From positions 62,001 through 126,000 of the forward strand of contig NZ_BJCC01000007.1 of assembly GCF_004309355.1 (NCBI RefSeq): a DNA stretch of 64,000 bases, given 5' to 3'. Positions 1-8,306 of this stretch are shown piece after piece (the stretch's first letter is position 1; each line of letters begins with the position of its first letter). Position numbers and translations under genes: made by a program. The stretch comes from Enterococcus florum (GTDB lineage Bacteria; Bacillota; Bacilli; Lactobacillales; Enterococcaceae). A model generated the notes under the pieces. The model saw nothing but the letters and a program-made list of their open reading frames with translations, did no database searches and was not told the DNA's origin.

Positions 1-547
1 TGAACTCTTTTCTCAAGTTAAGACTTTCCTTGAACTTTCGTTTTTGTCGATGTCTGTATCTTCTGAATTCAGAAGCCTGTTTATCAGCCTTTTGGTTTTC
101 ACTATTGCAAAGGAGCCGTCATTTTGACCAAACGGAGTACTTTAACTTTTTCCAAAAGGCTTTACCTTATAGACATCGGCCGATATCGAATGCTGTTTGA
201 CAATCAAACTAGCAAAAAAAGAGAAACATCCCTCTCGCCAATTGTTCAACTCGAAAACTGAAACCTTCAGAACCACCAACCGCTTTGCACTGGACTTGGA
301 AGCCGTCCCATAAAAGATGCCCATGATAGAGCAAAGAGCTATTTCTGCAAAAACAGCGGCCAAGGTGCTCGTCAAAGAATCTCCGAGCAAGAGCAGTTTT
401 TCACCAAAAATTTTTCTCAGCAGACTGCGAAAAAGAATCCTGGAAAAACATAAACCATAAAAAAATCCGCCAGATCCCCGCTAGAGGGAATAGGGATACG
501 TCCTTTGAAAACCAAGATTGAATCTGAAGAATAGCACAAAATAAAAA
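1..547. other. Stretch without a convincing gene
   Basis: I see no gene I can defend here. On the plus strand a frame is open from base 2 to a TGA at 125-127 and could be the tail of a gene entering from the left, but it has no recognisable motif. On the minus strand a hydrophobic 82-codon frame (142-390) has only a TTG start and no ribosome binding site. A second minus-strand frame upstream of it, around 425-540, also encodes hydrophobic residues and runs into a stop, so the two together could be a decayed, frameshifted membrane protein gene. That is only an impression. Confidence 0.3.
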
Positions 548-582
548 AGCAATTTCTCCATCTTATCAGATAGAAAATTGCT
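543..582 (-). terminator. Intrinsic terminator of the Bce-type transporter operon
   Basis: Inverted repeat AGCAATTT (548-555) / AAATTGCT (575-582). On the minus strand the hairpin is followed by a run of T. It lies just downstream of the permease stop codon at 603. Confidence 0.75.
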
Positions 583-602
583 TCCTAACTACAAATTTGG
601 AC

Positions 603-2609
603 TTATTTCAACAGTTTCCGCTGGTAACGATAAGTAATATAGAAGAAACTGGTATAAACAGCCAACAGAATACCGCAAAACAGGTAAACGAACCAATAAT
701 CAGCATTTTCGACCAATCGTGCAAGAACATAGATCGCAAAAAAGCTGTGACCGACACCCAAGATCGCAGATGGGAAAAACATCCATTGATTTTCCCGGAA
801 AATCAGCCAATTGCGCTGCTTTCTGGAAATCCCAAGATTTTTTAACAGCTGATAGTGCCTTTGACGACCCTTCATGTCTGATAATTGCCGCAAACTGATC
901 GTACTGGCGGTAATAATGATGAAGGTCATCGTGACAAAGGTGGTTACAAACAGCAGCAGTCCAGTTCGATTTCTGGTGGTTTGATAGGTCTCTGGATAAG
1001 AAACATAATTGACTCGATAAACGGCGTTGTCTCCTTCGCCTTCAGTGATCGTTCCAATAATTGTTCCTTGTTGGAACTGCAGATCGTTTTGAATCGGCGC
1101 GATCCAATCCATTGACAGTGTGTGTTTAAGCTGATTTTCAAGCTGAGACTGGTCCGCTTCTGCTACTTGAACAGCGGTTACCGTATAGCTGATCCCTTCC
1201 GTTTGCCGAAACAGCTCGTCAGAAACAACAAAGAGGTTACGGCTATACCGCAGGTTCCAATCCCCTAAGTTATTATTTTTGATACCTTGAACACGCAACG
1301 AGTGCTGACTCAGCTCCAGCTCAGGGCTGTACCGCAGATAATCATTGAACACGGTTTGCGAAGAAATCAACAAAACCGTATCCAATTCATTTGAAAGTTT
1401 GACCGCAGGGACTCGCGGGTTCATTCTTCGAAAAGCTTGGTATTCCGATAAAGCGATCAAATCGACGGTGGTCGGCGGCTCCTCTTGATCCAATTGACCT
1501 ATAATCACCAAAGGTGTTTTAGCACCTGCTGCCTTAAAATGCAGATCCTGCTGCTGAGTGATCGGTATCCCAATGATCTCTGGCTGAATGTCCTGCCATG
1601 ATCGCTGATCAATCATCAGTGAAACCGGTGCTGATTCAGTGATACCATTCATTTGAATCGAGACAAGCGCGGCGATTCCGCCCAGAAAAGTCAACGCCAA
1701 GCCTAGTAAAATCGTTACCGACGCTAGAAAAAAACGTTCGGTATATAGTTGCTTTTGCCCTTCACTTTTAGACAAGAACCGCAGCGTCTGATAGTCAGAA
1801 TGCGTTCGTCTGGCCAGGAACCAGCGAATAGTAAAGCTGAAAAAAAGGTAGGTCCCTAACACGCAAACGAGGAAAATGCCAACCATTAAAAAGAGCGTTC
1901 CGGTAAATAAGTCGTGTCCCTGTGCCAAAATCTTTACTAAGAAAGGAAAATTCAAAGCAGCCCCCCAGCCGAAAAGGATTAGTGCACAGCCGATAACTCC
2001 GCCGAACTTTTGCAGCTTCGAGAGCCGCATCTGCCTGCGTGTATCCGCTCTTTTTCTTTTCATTGAAGACAAGCTGTGCTTCGAAATACGCCATAATACC
2101 TGAAGCGAGACCACGCTTAAAATAAAGAGCATGACCAAAGCCGTCGTCCAGACCCCTCTGATGGATAAGAAAAAATTGACATTGATCGCAAGACCCATTG
2201 CCTTTAATAAGATCATGCTAAACATCCGCGAAAGCAAGATCCCTAAAACAATACCGGCAATAAAAGACAGTCCGCCAATGAAAAATAATTCTAAAATGAA
2301 CAATAAACAGATCTGATCATACTTCAGACCATATAAGTGAAAAATTGCGATATCCTTGCGGCGGCTTTCGATAAAGTAGTGACTGGTGCTCAACAGAAAA
2401 AACAGCAGCACCATCCCAATCATCACACTGCCAAAGGCCAAGAAATTCACGATATTCGTCGTGTTGCCCACTTGGCGGACCAGCGGCTGTTCATAGGTCA
2501 TCGTCGTGAACGAATAGTAGACCATCACGGCAAAAGACATACTGAAGAAAAACAACAGGTAGCCTCGGGACTGCTTTTTAAAGCTTTGCCAGGCCAGTTT
2601 AATCAGCAT
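603..2609 (-). CDS. BceB-type ABC transporter permease (FtsX family)
   Basis: Membrane subunit of a BceAB-type transporter, a family that detoxifies or senses cell-wall peptide antibiotics such as bacitracin. The 668-residue protein has the expected layout: an N-terminal group of membrane segments, a large extracytoplasmic domain at roughly residues 310-520, and three membrane segments at the C terminus. FtsX-like segments lie at both ends. I chose the ATG at 2609 because a GGAGGTGGAGG ribosome binding site sits just upstream; an in-frame GTG at 2624 has none. The start overlaps the end of the ATPase gene by 11 nt, so the two are translationally coupled. No two-component system lies next to it in this window, unlike many Bce modules. 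Substrate is unknown. Confidence 0.88.
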   Translation of the reverse strand: MLIKLAWQSFKKQSRGYLLFFFSMSFAVMVYYSFTTMTYEQPLVRQVGNTTNIVNFLAFGSVMIGMVLLFFLLSTSHYFIESRRKDIAIFHLYGLKYDQICLLFILELFFIGGLSFIAGIVLGILLSRMFSMILLKAMGLAINVNFFLSIRGVWTTALVMLFILSVVSLQVLWRISKHSLSSMKRKRADTRRQMRLSKLQKFGGVIGCALILFGWGAALNFPFLVKILAQGHDLFTGTLFLMVGIFLVCVLGTYLFFSFTIRWFLARRTHSDYQTLRFLSKSEGQKQLYTERFFLASVTILLGLALTFLGGIAALVSIQMNGITESAPVSLMIDQRSWQDIQPEIIGIPITQQQDLHFKAAGAKTPLVIIGQLDQEEPPTTVDLIALSEYQAFRRMNPRVPAVKLSNELDTVLLISSQTVFNDYLRYSPELELSQHSLRVQGIKNNNLGDWNLRYSRNLFVVSDELFRQTEGISYTVTAVQVAEADQSQLENQLKHTLSMDWIAPIQNDLQFQQGTIIGTITEGEGDNAVYRVNYVSYPETYQTTRNRTGLLLFVTTFVTMTFIIITASTISLRQLSDMKGRQRHYQLLKNLGISRKQRNWLIFRENQWMFFPSAILGVGHSFFAIYVLARLVENADYWFVYLFCGILLAVYTSFFYITYRYQRKLLK

Positions 2610-3366
2610 TGGTCTTTCCTCCACCTCCGATGGTCGCCTGCATATCGATTACCTTTTCAAAAAAGACCTTGCGGGAAGAACGCCGCACGATTTCCGCGTA
2701 AAAGCGTCCGTCTTTGATAAACAACACCCGATTGCAATAGCTTGCCGTATATGGATCATGTGTCACCATCAAAATCGTCGTGTCCTCATGCAAATTGACT
2801 TCTGATAAATAATGCAGAAAATCTGCGGCTGACTTGGAGTCTAAAGCCCCTGTCGGTTCATCCGCGAACAAGAGCTTAGGTTTAGTGATCAGTGCCCTGG
2901 CTGCAGCAGTGCGCTGTCTCTGGCCGATTGAAATTTCTTCCGGGTACCGATCCAACAAGGATTCGATCGAAAGCAGCTTCGCCAAATGAGCTAACCGCTC
3001 CTGCATCTGTGAATTAGGCATTCGATCGACGGTCAGCGGCAGCAGGATATTGTCTGCGACAGTCAGACTATCGATCAAATTAAAATCTTGGAAGATGAAC
3101 CCCAGATTTTCCCGACGAAAATCCGTCAAACGGTTCTCACGCATCTTGCTAATGTCTACTCCAGCGATTTTCACCTGTCCCATAGAAGGCAGCAGGACGG
3201 TAGACAAGATGCTCAGCAGTGTTGTTTTTCCAGCACCACTAGGTCCCATGATACCGACGAACTCACCAGACTCAATCGAAAAGCTTAGGTCATTTAGAAC
3301 AGTGATTTTGTTGCTGCGTCCTCCATAATTCTTGGTCAAATGATTTACTTCAATTATTTTTTTCAT
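2599..3366 (-). CDS. BceA-type ABC transporter ATP-binding protein
   Basis: Cytoplasmic ATPase (255 residues) that powers the downstream permease. Walker A is GPSGAGKTT (residues 41-49) and Walker B is LLFADEPTG followed by a GALDSKSA segment typical of the MacB/Bce class. The signature motif reads SIGQRQR rather than the textbook SGGQQQR; the second signature position is Ile in place of Gly. The gene is first in a two-gene operon with the permease, overlapping by 11 nt. A 19-bp perfect inverted repeat lies about 125 bp upstream (3490-3508) and may be the regulator site. Confidence 0.9.
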   Translation of the reverse strand: MKKIIEVNHLTKNYGGRSNKITVLNDLSFSIESGEFVGIMGPSGAGKTTLLSILSTVLLPSMGQVKIAGVDISKMRENRLTDFRRENLGFIFQDFNLIDSLTVADNILLPLTVDRMPNSQMQERLAHLAKLLSIESLLDRYPEEISIGQRQRTAAARALITKPKLLFADEPTGALDSKSAADFLHYLSEVNLHEDTTILMVTHDPYTASYCNRVLFIKDGRFYAEIVRRSSRKVFFEKVIDMQATIGGGGKTNAD

Positions 3367-3489
3367 GGTTCAAACGTGCTGAAGCTTGAGCTTAAGCCGT
3401 TCGTCTCACTTCCTTTGCGGTTTTAAAAAAATTCTGCTAAAAATCCCAGCGATTTTTTCTATTTTTATGGTATCATATCTAAGGTGAAT

Positions 3490-3508
3490 GCAGGTGTCAG
3501 ACACCTGC
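3490..3508. promoter_or_regulatory. Perfect 9-1-9 inverted repeat upstream of the Bce-type operon
   Basis: GCAGGTGTC (3490-3498), one A, then GACACCTGC (3500-3508). It lies in the divergent region between the ABC operon (minus) and nrdD (plus), about 124 bp upstream of the ATPase start. The repeat lacks a T-run, so a protein-binding site is more likely than a terminator. A TATGAT-like -10 for the minus-strand operon lies nearby at about 3472-3477. The regulator is unknown. Confidence 0.45.
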
Positions 3509-3594
3509 TAAATTTCTTACGTTTTTGTCACTTTTTCTTTTGTTATTTTACTTCAGAAAAAACGGCATGGTGGATTGCTTTCATTTTAATTTTC

Positions 3595-3630
3595 ACAATC
3601 GGACACACTATATATAGTGTGTCCGATTGT
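3595..3630 (+). promoter_or_regulatory. NrdR box inside a 36-bp perfect palindrome
   Basis: The 16-mer ACACTATATATAGTGT (3605-3620) fits the known NrdR box consensus acaCwAtATaTwGtgt exactly. The symmetry continues outward without a mismatch from 3595 to 3630, giving 18-bp arms. A T-run (3630-3636) follows directly, so the RNA would also resemble an intrinsic terminator hairpin if a transcript started upstream. NrdR is the ATP/dATP-sensing repressor of ribonucleotide reductase genes, which fits the nrdD gene downstream. Confidence 0.85.
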
Positions 3631-3646
3631 TTTTTTCAAAAAATAT

Positions 3647-3662
3647 ATACTATATATCGTTG
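3647..3662 (+). promoter_or_regulatory. Second NrdR box
   Basis: ATACTATATATCGTTG matches the first box at 12 of 16 positions. The two boxes are 42 bp apart start to start, a whole number (four) of helical turns, as expected for cooperative NrdR binding. It overlaps the proposed nrdD -35 element. Confidence 0.75.
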
Positions 3663-3688
3663 CAACCTTCCTCAAAATACTATATGAT
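3660..3688 (+). promoter_or_regulatory. Probable nrdD promoter
   Basis: TTGCAA (3660-3665), a 17-bp spacer, then TATGAT (3683-3688). The -35 overlaps the second NrdR box, so NrdR binding would block RNA polymerase. Confidence 0.6.
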
Positions 3689-3722
3689 AATTAATGAACT
3701 TTAAGGAATGGAGCTGATAGAG

Positions 3723-5912
3723 ATGATGGAAATCAAAACAAATGATACAGCCACTGATTTTCAACCGACGCTCAAAACGATGCGTGTAGTCAAACGAGAC
3801 GGACGTCATACCTCATTTGATGATCAAAAAATTTATGACGCGTTGATCAAAGCGGAGACCAAGATCCATGGAACGATCGACCCATTGACGTATGAACGGA
3901 TCCAGCGTATCGTGGAACGAGTCGATGCAGAAATCGCTCAACGTTTCACGGACAATGTGAAAATATATGAGATCCAAAACATCGTTGAACACACCTTGCT
4001 GGAAAACAATGAATACGAATTAGCAGAGGAATACATCAATTACCGGACTCGCCGCGACTTTGCCCGCAGCAAGGCAACCGATATCAACTTTACGATCAGC
4101 AAGTTGATCAACAAAGACCAATCTGTCGTCAACGAAAATGCCAACAAGGACAGCGATGTCTTCAATACCCAGCGCGACCTGACAGCCGGGATCGTTGGAA
4201 AATCAATCGGATTGAAAATGTTGCCGCCGCATGTGGCTAACGCCCATCAAAAAGGCGATATTCATTACCATGATTTGGACTATCATCCGTACACACCAAT
4301 GACCAACTGCTGCCTGATCGACTTCAAAGGCATGCTGAACAACGGGTTTAAAATCGGGAATGCGGAAGTCGAAAGCCCTAAATCAATTCAAACAGCAACA
4401 GCACAAATTTCACAGATCATTGCCAATGTGGCTTCTAGTCAGTATGGCGGCTGTTCTGCCGATCGTGTCGATGAACTGTTAGCACCTTTTGCCCGTTTGA
4501 ACTATGCTAAACATCTAAAAGATGCGGAAGAGTGGATTGACAACGCAGACCGCCGTGAAGAATTTGCGCGACAAAAAACTCGCAAAGACATTTACGATGC
4601 GATGCAAAGTCTGGAATATGAGATCAACACTTTGTTTACCTCCAACGGTCAAACACCATTCACTTCATTAGGCTTTGGTCTGGGGACTGACTGGTTCGAA
4701 CGCGAGATCCAAAAAGCGATCCTGCAAATTCGGATCGACGGGCTGGGCAGTGAAAAACGCACTGCGATCTTCCCTAAACTGATCTTCACATTAAGACGCG
4801 GGGTAAACTTGGAAGCCCAAGACCCGAACTACGATGTGAAGCAATTAGCATTGGAATGTGCGACAAAACGGATGTATCCAGATATTCTAAACTACGATAG
4901 ACTGATTGAATTAACTGGCAGCTTCAAAGTCCCAATGGGATGTCGTTCCTTCCTGCAAGGCTGGAAAGACGAAAACGGTGAAGAAGTCAATGTTGGCCGG
5001 ATGAATCTAGGCGTCGTGACCTTGAACCTGCCGCGGATCGCTATGGAAACGGCCGGCGACAAAGAGAAATTCTGGCATCTGCTGGAAGAACGTTTGGAAA
5101 CCGCTAAAGATGCTTTGGTCTTCCGAGTAGAACGCTGCAAGGAAGCCACACCGGCAAATGCACCTATTTTATATCAATATGGTGCTTTCGGCAAACGTCT
5201 GAAACGCACTGATTCCGTCAACGAGCTGTTCAAAAACAAGCGTGCGACTATTTCCCTTGGGTATATCGGACTGTATGAAGTAGCAGCAGCCTTTTATGGT
5301 GGAGAATGGGAATCCAATCCAGAAGCAAAAGCTTTCACGTTGGATATCTTAAAGAACCTGAAGCTGCACACTGATTCTTGGGGCAATGAATATGGCTACC
5401 ACTTTAGTGTATATTCAACACCTAGTGAAAGCCTGACAGATCGTTTCTGTCGTCTAGACTTAGAGCGCTTCGGCATCGTTGAAAACATTACCGACAAAGA
5501 ATACTATACAAACAGCTTCCATTACGATGTTCGTAAGGATCCAACACCGTTTGAAAAATTGGATTTTGAAAAAGATTATCCAAAATACTGCTCCGGTGGA
5601 TTTATCCATTACTGTGAATATCCAGTGCTTCAACAAAATCCAACCGCATTGGAAGCAGTGTGGGATTATGGCTACGACCGAATCGGCTACTTGGGTACCA
5701 ACACACCGATCGATCATTGCTACGAATGCGGCTACGAAGGCGACTTCCATCCAACGAAGCGCGGCTTTGAATGCCCGCAATGCGGCAACCACGATCCAAA
5801 AAGCTGTGATGTGGTGAAGCGGACCTGCGGATATCTAGGAAATCCACAACAGCGTCCAATGGTTCATGGACGCCATAAAGAAATTTCTTCACGGGTCAAA
5901 CACATGGATTAA
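3723..5912 (+). CDS. nrdD: Anaerobic (class III) ribonucleoside-triphosphate reductase
   Basis: Reduces NTPs to dNTPs without oxygen, using a glycyl radical and formate chemistry. At the N terminus (about residues 20-110) lies an ATP-cone, starting at VVKRDGRHTSFDDQKIYDAL. The C terminus has the zinc site CYECG...CPQCG and the glycyl radical motif RTCGYLG, with the radical Gly at about residue 703. I prefer ATG 3723 (729 residues) because the AAGGAATGGAG ribosome binding site is properly spaced from it; ATG 3708 lies inside that site. The gene is full length. NrdR boxes and a promoter precede it, a terminator follows, and the activase gene nrdG is next. Confidence 0.97.
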   Translation: MMEIKTNDTATDFQPTLKTMRVVKRDGRHTSFDDQKIYDALIKAETKIHGTIDPLTYERIQRIVERVDAEIAQRFTDNVKIYEIQNIVEHTLLENNEYELAEEYINYRTRRDFARSKATDINFTISKLINKDQSVVNENANKDSDVFNTQRDLTAGIVGKSIGLKMLPPHVANAHQKGDIHYHDLDYHPYTPMTNCCLIDFKGMLNNGFKIGNAEVESPKSIQTATAQISQIIANVASSQYGGCSADRVDELLAPFARLNYAKHLKDAEEWIDNADRREEFARQKTRKDIYDAMQSLEYEINTLFTSNGQTPFTSLGFGLGTDWFEREIQKAILQIRIDGLGSEKRTAIFPKLIFTLRRGVNLEAQDPNYDVKQLALECATKRMYPDILNYDRLIELTGSFKVPMGCRSFLQGWKDENGEEVNVGRMNLGVVTLNLPRIAMETAGDKEKFWHLLEERLETAKDALVFRVERCKEATPANAPILYQYGAFGKRLKRTDSVNELFKNKRATISLGYIGLYEVAAAFYGGEWESNPEAKAFTLDILKNLKLHTDSWGNEYGYHFSVYSTPSESLTDRFCRLDLERFGIVENITDKEYYTNSFHYDVRKDPTPFEKLDFEKDYPKYCSGGFIHYCEYPVLQQNPTALEAVWDYGYDRIGYLGTNTPIDHCYECGYEGDFHPTKRGFECPQCGNHDPKSCDVVKRTCGYLGNPQQRPMVHGRHKEISSRVKHMD

Positions 5913-5918
5913 TAAGCA

Positions 5919-5957
5919 TGGGAGAAAGATCTTGGATCTGTTTCTCCCACGCTTTTT
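5919..5957 (+). terminator. Terminator between nrdD and nrdG
   Basis: GGGAGAAA / TTTCTCCC hairpin followed by GCTTTTTT. It should reduce nrdG expression relative to nrdD, as NrdG is needed in smaller amounts; that consequence is inferred. Confidence 0.7.
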
Positions 5958-6000
5958 TCTAACCCTGATGCCCTTAACTGAAAGAAACTAGGTGAATGAT

Positions 6001-6603
6001 ATGCGCAATCCACAACCGAAAGAATGGCTGGCCAGCGAGCTGAGTCAAAATTTCATCGCTGATTACAAGGCTTTTAATTTTGTTGATGGTGAAGGGGTCC
6101 GCAACAGTTTATACGTCAGCGGTTGTCCGTTTGCCTGCGAAGGCTGCTTTAACGAAGCCGCTCAGAATTTCCGTTATGGCAAACCCTACACGTCAGAAAT
6201 AGAAGATCAACTGATTCGAGATACAGCCCATGACTACGTACAAGGCATCACTTTTTTAGGAGGCGAACCGTTTCTGAATACGGAGGTTTGTCTGCGAGTG
6301 ATCAAGCGAATGAAGCAGGAATTTGGCGACACCAAAGACATCTGGTCCTGGAGCGGCTACACATTTGAAGAACTCCTTATGGACAGCGAGGATAAATTGG
6401 AGATGCTGCAGCAGATCGATATTCTCGTGGATGGACGGTTTGATATCACTCAAAAGAACCTGATGCTGCAATTTCGCGGCAGTCTCAATCAACGGATTAT
6501 CGATGTCAAAAAGTCTTTGAAACAAGGCGAAGTCGTGATTTGGGAAAGGTTGAACGACTCAGAAAAGGCTTTTGAGCAAATTAAAAAGAGCAGCCTAATC
6601 TAA
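6001..6603 (+). CDS. nrdG: Anaerobic ribonucleotide reductase activating enzyme
   Basis: Radical-SAM enzyme (200 residues) that installs the glycyl radical on NrdD. The iron-sulfur motif CxxxCxxC is visible as CPFACEGC (Cys42, Cys46, Cys49), followed by the FLGGEPF segment typical of the family. I chose ATG 6001, which has a TAGGTGA site just upstream; a GTG at 5992 lies inside that site. The gene ends 4 nt inside the end of the convergent dinB gene, and no terminator separates them. Confidence 0.95.
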   Translation: MRNPQPKEWLASELSQNFIADYKAFNFVDGEGVRNSLYVSGCPFACEGCFNEAAQNFRYGKPYTSEIEDQLIRDTAHDYVQGITFLGGEPFLNTEVCLRVIKRMKQEFGDTKDIWSWSGYTFEELLMDSEDKLEMLQQIDILVDGRFDITQKNLMLQFRGSLNQRIIDVKKSLKQGEVVIWERLNDSEKAFEQIKKSSLI

Positions 6604-7721
6604 TAGGTCCGCTCTTCCCATAAAGGTAGTACGATATTTTCATAAGTCAAGGGATCTAGGTTCGTTAGGGTAATGCCCAACAGCCGGATCCCTTTTTCAA
6701 TACCGCCGATCTCTTCCCAGATCAAGCGAGCCTGTGAAAACAAGTCTTCCTTTTTGATTATGTAATAAGGGAGCGTCGCCCGTTTGGTGATCGTTGTATA
6801 ATCCGTGTAACGAATCTTGACCACAACGGTTTTCCCATGTTTTTGTACTCTTCTGGAGGACTCCTCCACCTTTTCTGCCAGCTGCCGCAATTGTGCCAAG
6901 ACCTCTTCGTCTGTCCGCAGCGGGTTGCCATAGGTATGCTCTTTGCCGACCGACTTGCGCTCTCGAGTGACACTGACTGGAGAATCATGGATACCACGAA
7001 CCTTCCGATACAAGGAGTAACCCATCTTACCGAAATTGCGAATCAGGAACATCTCATCCTTTTCATACAAATCTGCCCCTGTAAAGATCCCCAGCTCATT
7101 CATTTTAGGCACTGTCTTTTTCCCAATACCGTGAAACTCTTCGATCGGCAGCTTTTTAAGAAAATCAACCGCCTGATCCGGCATCACAACCGTCAACCCC
7201 CGCGGCTTCTGATGATCAGAGGCCAGCTTCGCCAAAAATTTATTGTAGCTGACTCCCGCAGAACAGGTCAAATGCAGTTCCTGCCAAATGTCGTGCTGGA
7301 TCATCTTGGCAATTTTGATAGCTGAAGTCGACCCGATTTTGTTCACAGTCACATCCAAATAAGCTTCATCGATAGACACCGGTTCGATCACATCGGTATA
7401 GCGGTGAAAAATCTCTCGCACTTGCTGGGAAACAGCCCGGTATTTCTCGTGATCTCCTGGCTTGAAAATAGCCTGCGGACAAAGCTCAAACGCCTTTTGG
7501 GCACTCATCGCAGAATGGATTCCATACTTTCTAGCCTTATAATTCGCTGTCGTCACGACACCTTTGCCGCCTGTATCAGAAGGATGGCGAGCGATCACAA
7601 GCGGATGCTTCGCTAATTCGGGATTGTCGCGTTCTTCCACTGATGCAAAAAAGGCATCCATGTCAATATGAATGATTTTTCGAGTTGTATCATTTTTTAA
7701 TGGAAAGTATAGCCCTCCCAT
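6600..7721 (-). CDS. dinB: DNA polymerase IV (Y family)
   Basis: Low-fidelity translesion DNA polymerase, 373 residues. The catalytic carboxylates are visible in HIDMDAFFASVEE (Asp20, Asp22 region) and SIDEAYLD (Asp118, Glu119). Helix-hairpin-helix and little-finger regions follow, as in full-length DinB. The ATG at 7721 has the site GAGGTGAG upstream; the open frame continues 11 codons further without one. I see no beta-clamp motif that I can assign with confidence at the C terminus. The stop codon overlaps that of nrdG tail to tail. Confidence 0.95.
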   Translation of the reverse strand: MGGLYFPLKNDTTRKIIHIDMDAFFASVEERDNPELAKHPLVIARHPSDTGGKGVVTTANYKARKYGIHSAMSAQKAFELCPQAIFKPGDHEKYRAVSQQVREIFHRYTDVIEPVSIDEAYLDVTVNKIGSTSAIKIAKMIQHDIWQELHLTCSAGVSYNKFLAKLASDHQKPRGLTVVMPDQAVDFLKKLPIEEFHGIGKKTVPKMNELGIFTGADLYEKDEMFLIRNFGKMGYSLYRKVRGIHDSPVSVTRERKSVGKEHTYGNPLRTDEEVLAQLRQLAEKVEESSRRVQKHGKTVVVKIRYTDYTTITKRATLPYYIIKKEDLFSQARLIWEEIGGIEKGIRLLGITLTNLDPLTYENIVLPLWEERTY

Positions 7722-7808
7722 CGCACTCACCTCATTCTTATTATACCCGAACACGCGTTCACAAACAAATAAGAATCCTCTAACAGACCAATAGAGACAG
7801 GAATAAGC

Positions 7809-8192
7809 TTAGTCTAATAATTCCGCCTGTTGTGCCTTCGTCAGCTTTTTGAAAACCAACTCGTGCGAAACTCGAATCATCGCTTCGATTTCCTCATCCG
7901 ATAATTCATCAGAAGCCAATTTGATAGAATTCCAGTGCTTCTTATTCGCATAGTATCCGGGAATGATCGTCTGCGGATACATTTCCCTTAATTCCTCATT
8001 TTTCTGCGGATCATTTTTCAAAGTAATCAGAGCTTCTGGAGTTGCCTCAGGGCTCATCATGCCAAACTGTTTGCCCATCAAGTCAAAATAATTGGTCTCC
8101 CAATCCTCCCGAAAATAAACCTTGGCTCCTGTTAGTGAATTGCCGAATTTTTTGAATCGTTCGATACGTTGCTGAATCGCTTGATTTTCCAT
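7809..8192 (-). CDS. MmcQ/YjbR family protein
   Basis: A 127-residue protein resembling the MmcQ/YjbR family (CyaY-like fold). The characteristic features are the C-terminal block with YYANKKHWNSIKL and the helix LSDEEIEAMIRVSHELV. Some members are annotated as DNA-binding, but the biological role of the family is not settled. The ATG at 8192 follows AGGAGGCAGCAT. It is transcribed alone or with upstream genes; no terminator was seen directly after it. Confidence 0.75.
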   Translation of the reverse strand: MENQAIQQRIERFKKFGNSLTGAKVYFREDWETNYFDLMGKQFGMMSPEATPEALITLKNDPQKNEELREMYPQTIIPGYYANKKHWNSIKLASDELSDEEIEAMIRVSHELVFKKLTKAQQAELLD

Positions 8193-8278
8193 ATGCTGCC
8201 TCCTCGAATAAGTAATTATCTTCATTTTTTGTATCTTGTTTTTGATGGAAATGAAGTCGCTGTAAAAAGCAGAACTGA

Positions 8279-8306
8279 CAAAATAAACAGCCGTTAAGCT
8301 GTTTAT
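8279..8306 (-). terminator. Terminator of the Phd-like gene
   Basis: ATAAACAGC (8283-8291) / GCTGTTTAT (8298-8306), followed on the minus strand by TTTT. It overlaps the stop codon of the Phd-like gene. Confidence 0.65.

Noticed and set aside
1795-2094. 99-codon frame inside the Bce-type permease gene
   Set aside because: A shadow of the real gene in another frame on the same strand, without start signals; the same holds for most other frames lying opposite or within large genes.
3484-3687. 67-codon plus-strand frame upstream of nrdD
   Set aside because: It runs through the inverted repeat, the NrdR boxes and the promoter, starts without a ribosome binding site, and encodes no recognisable protein.
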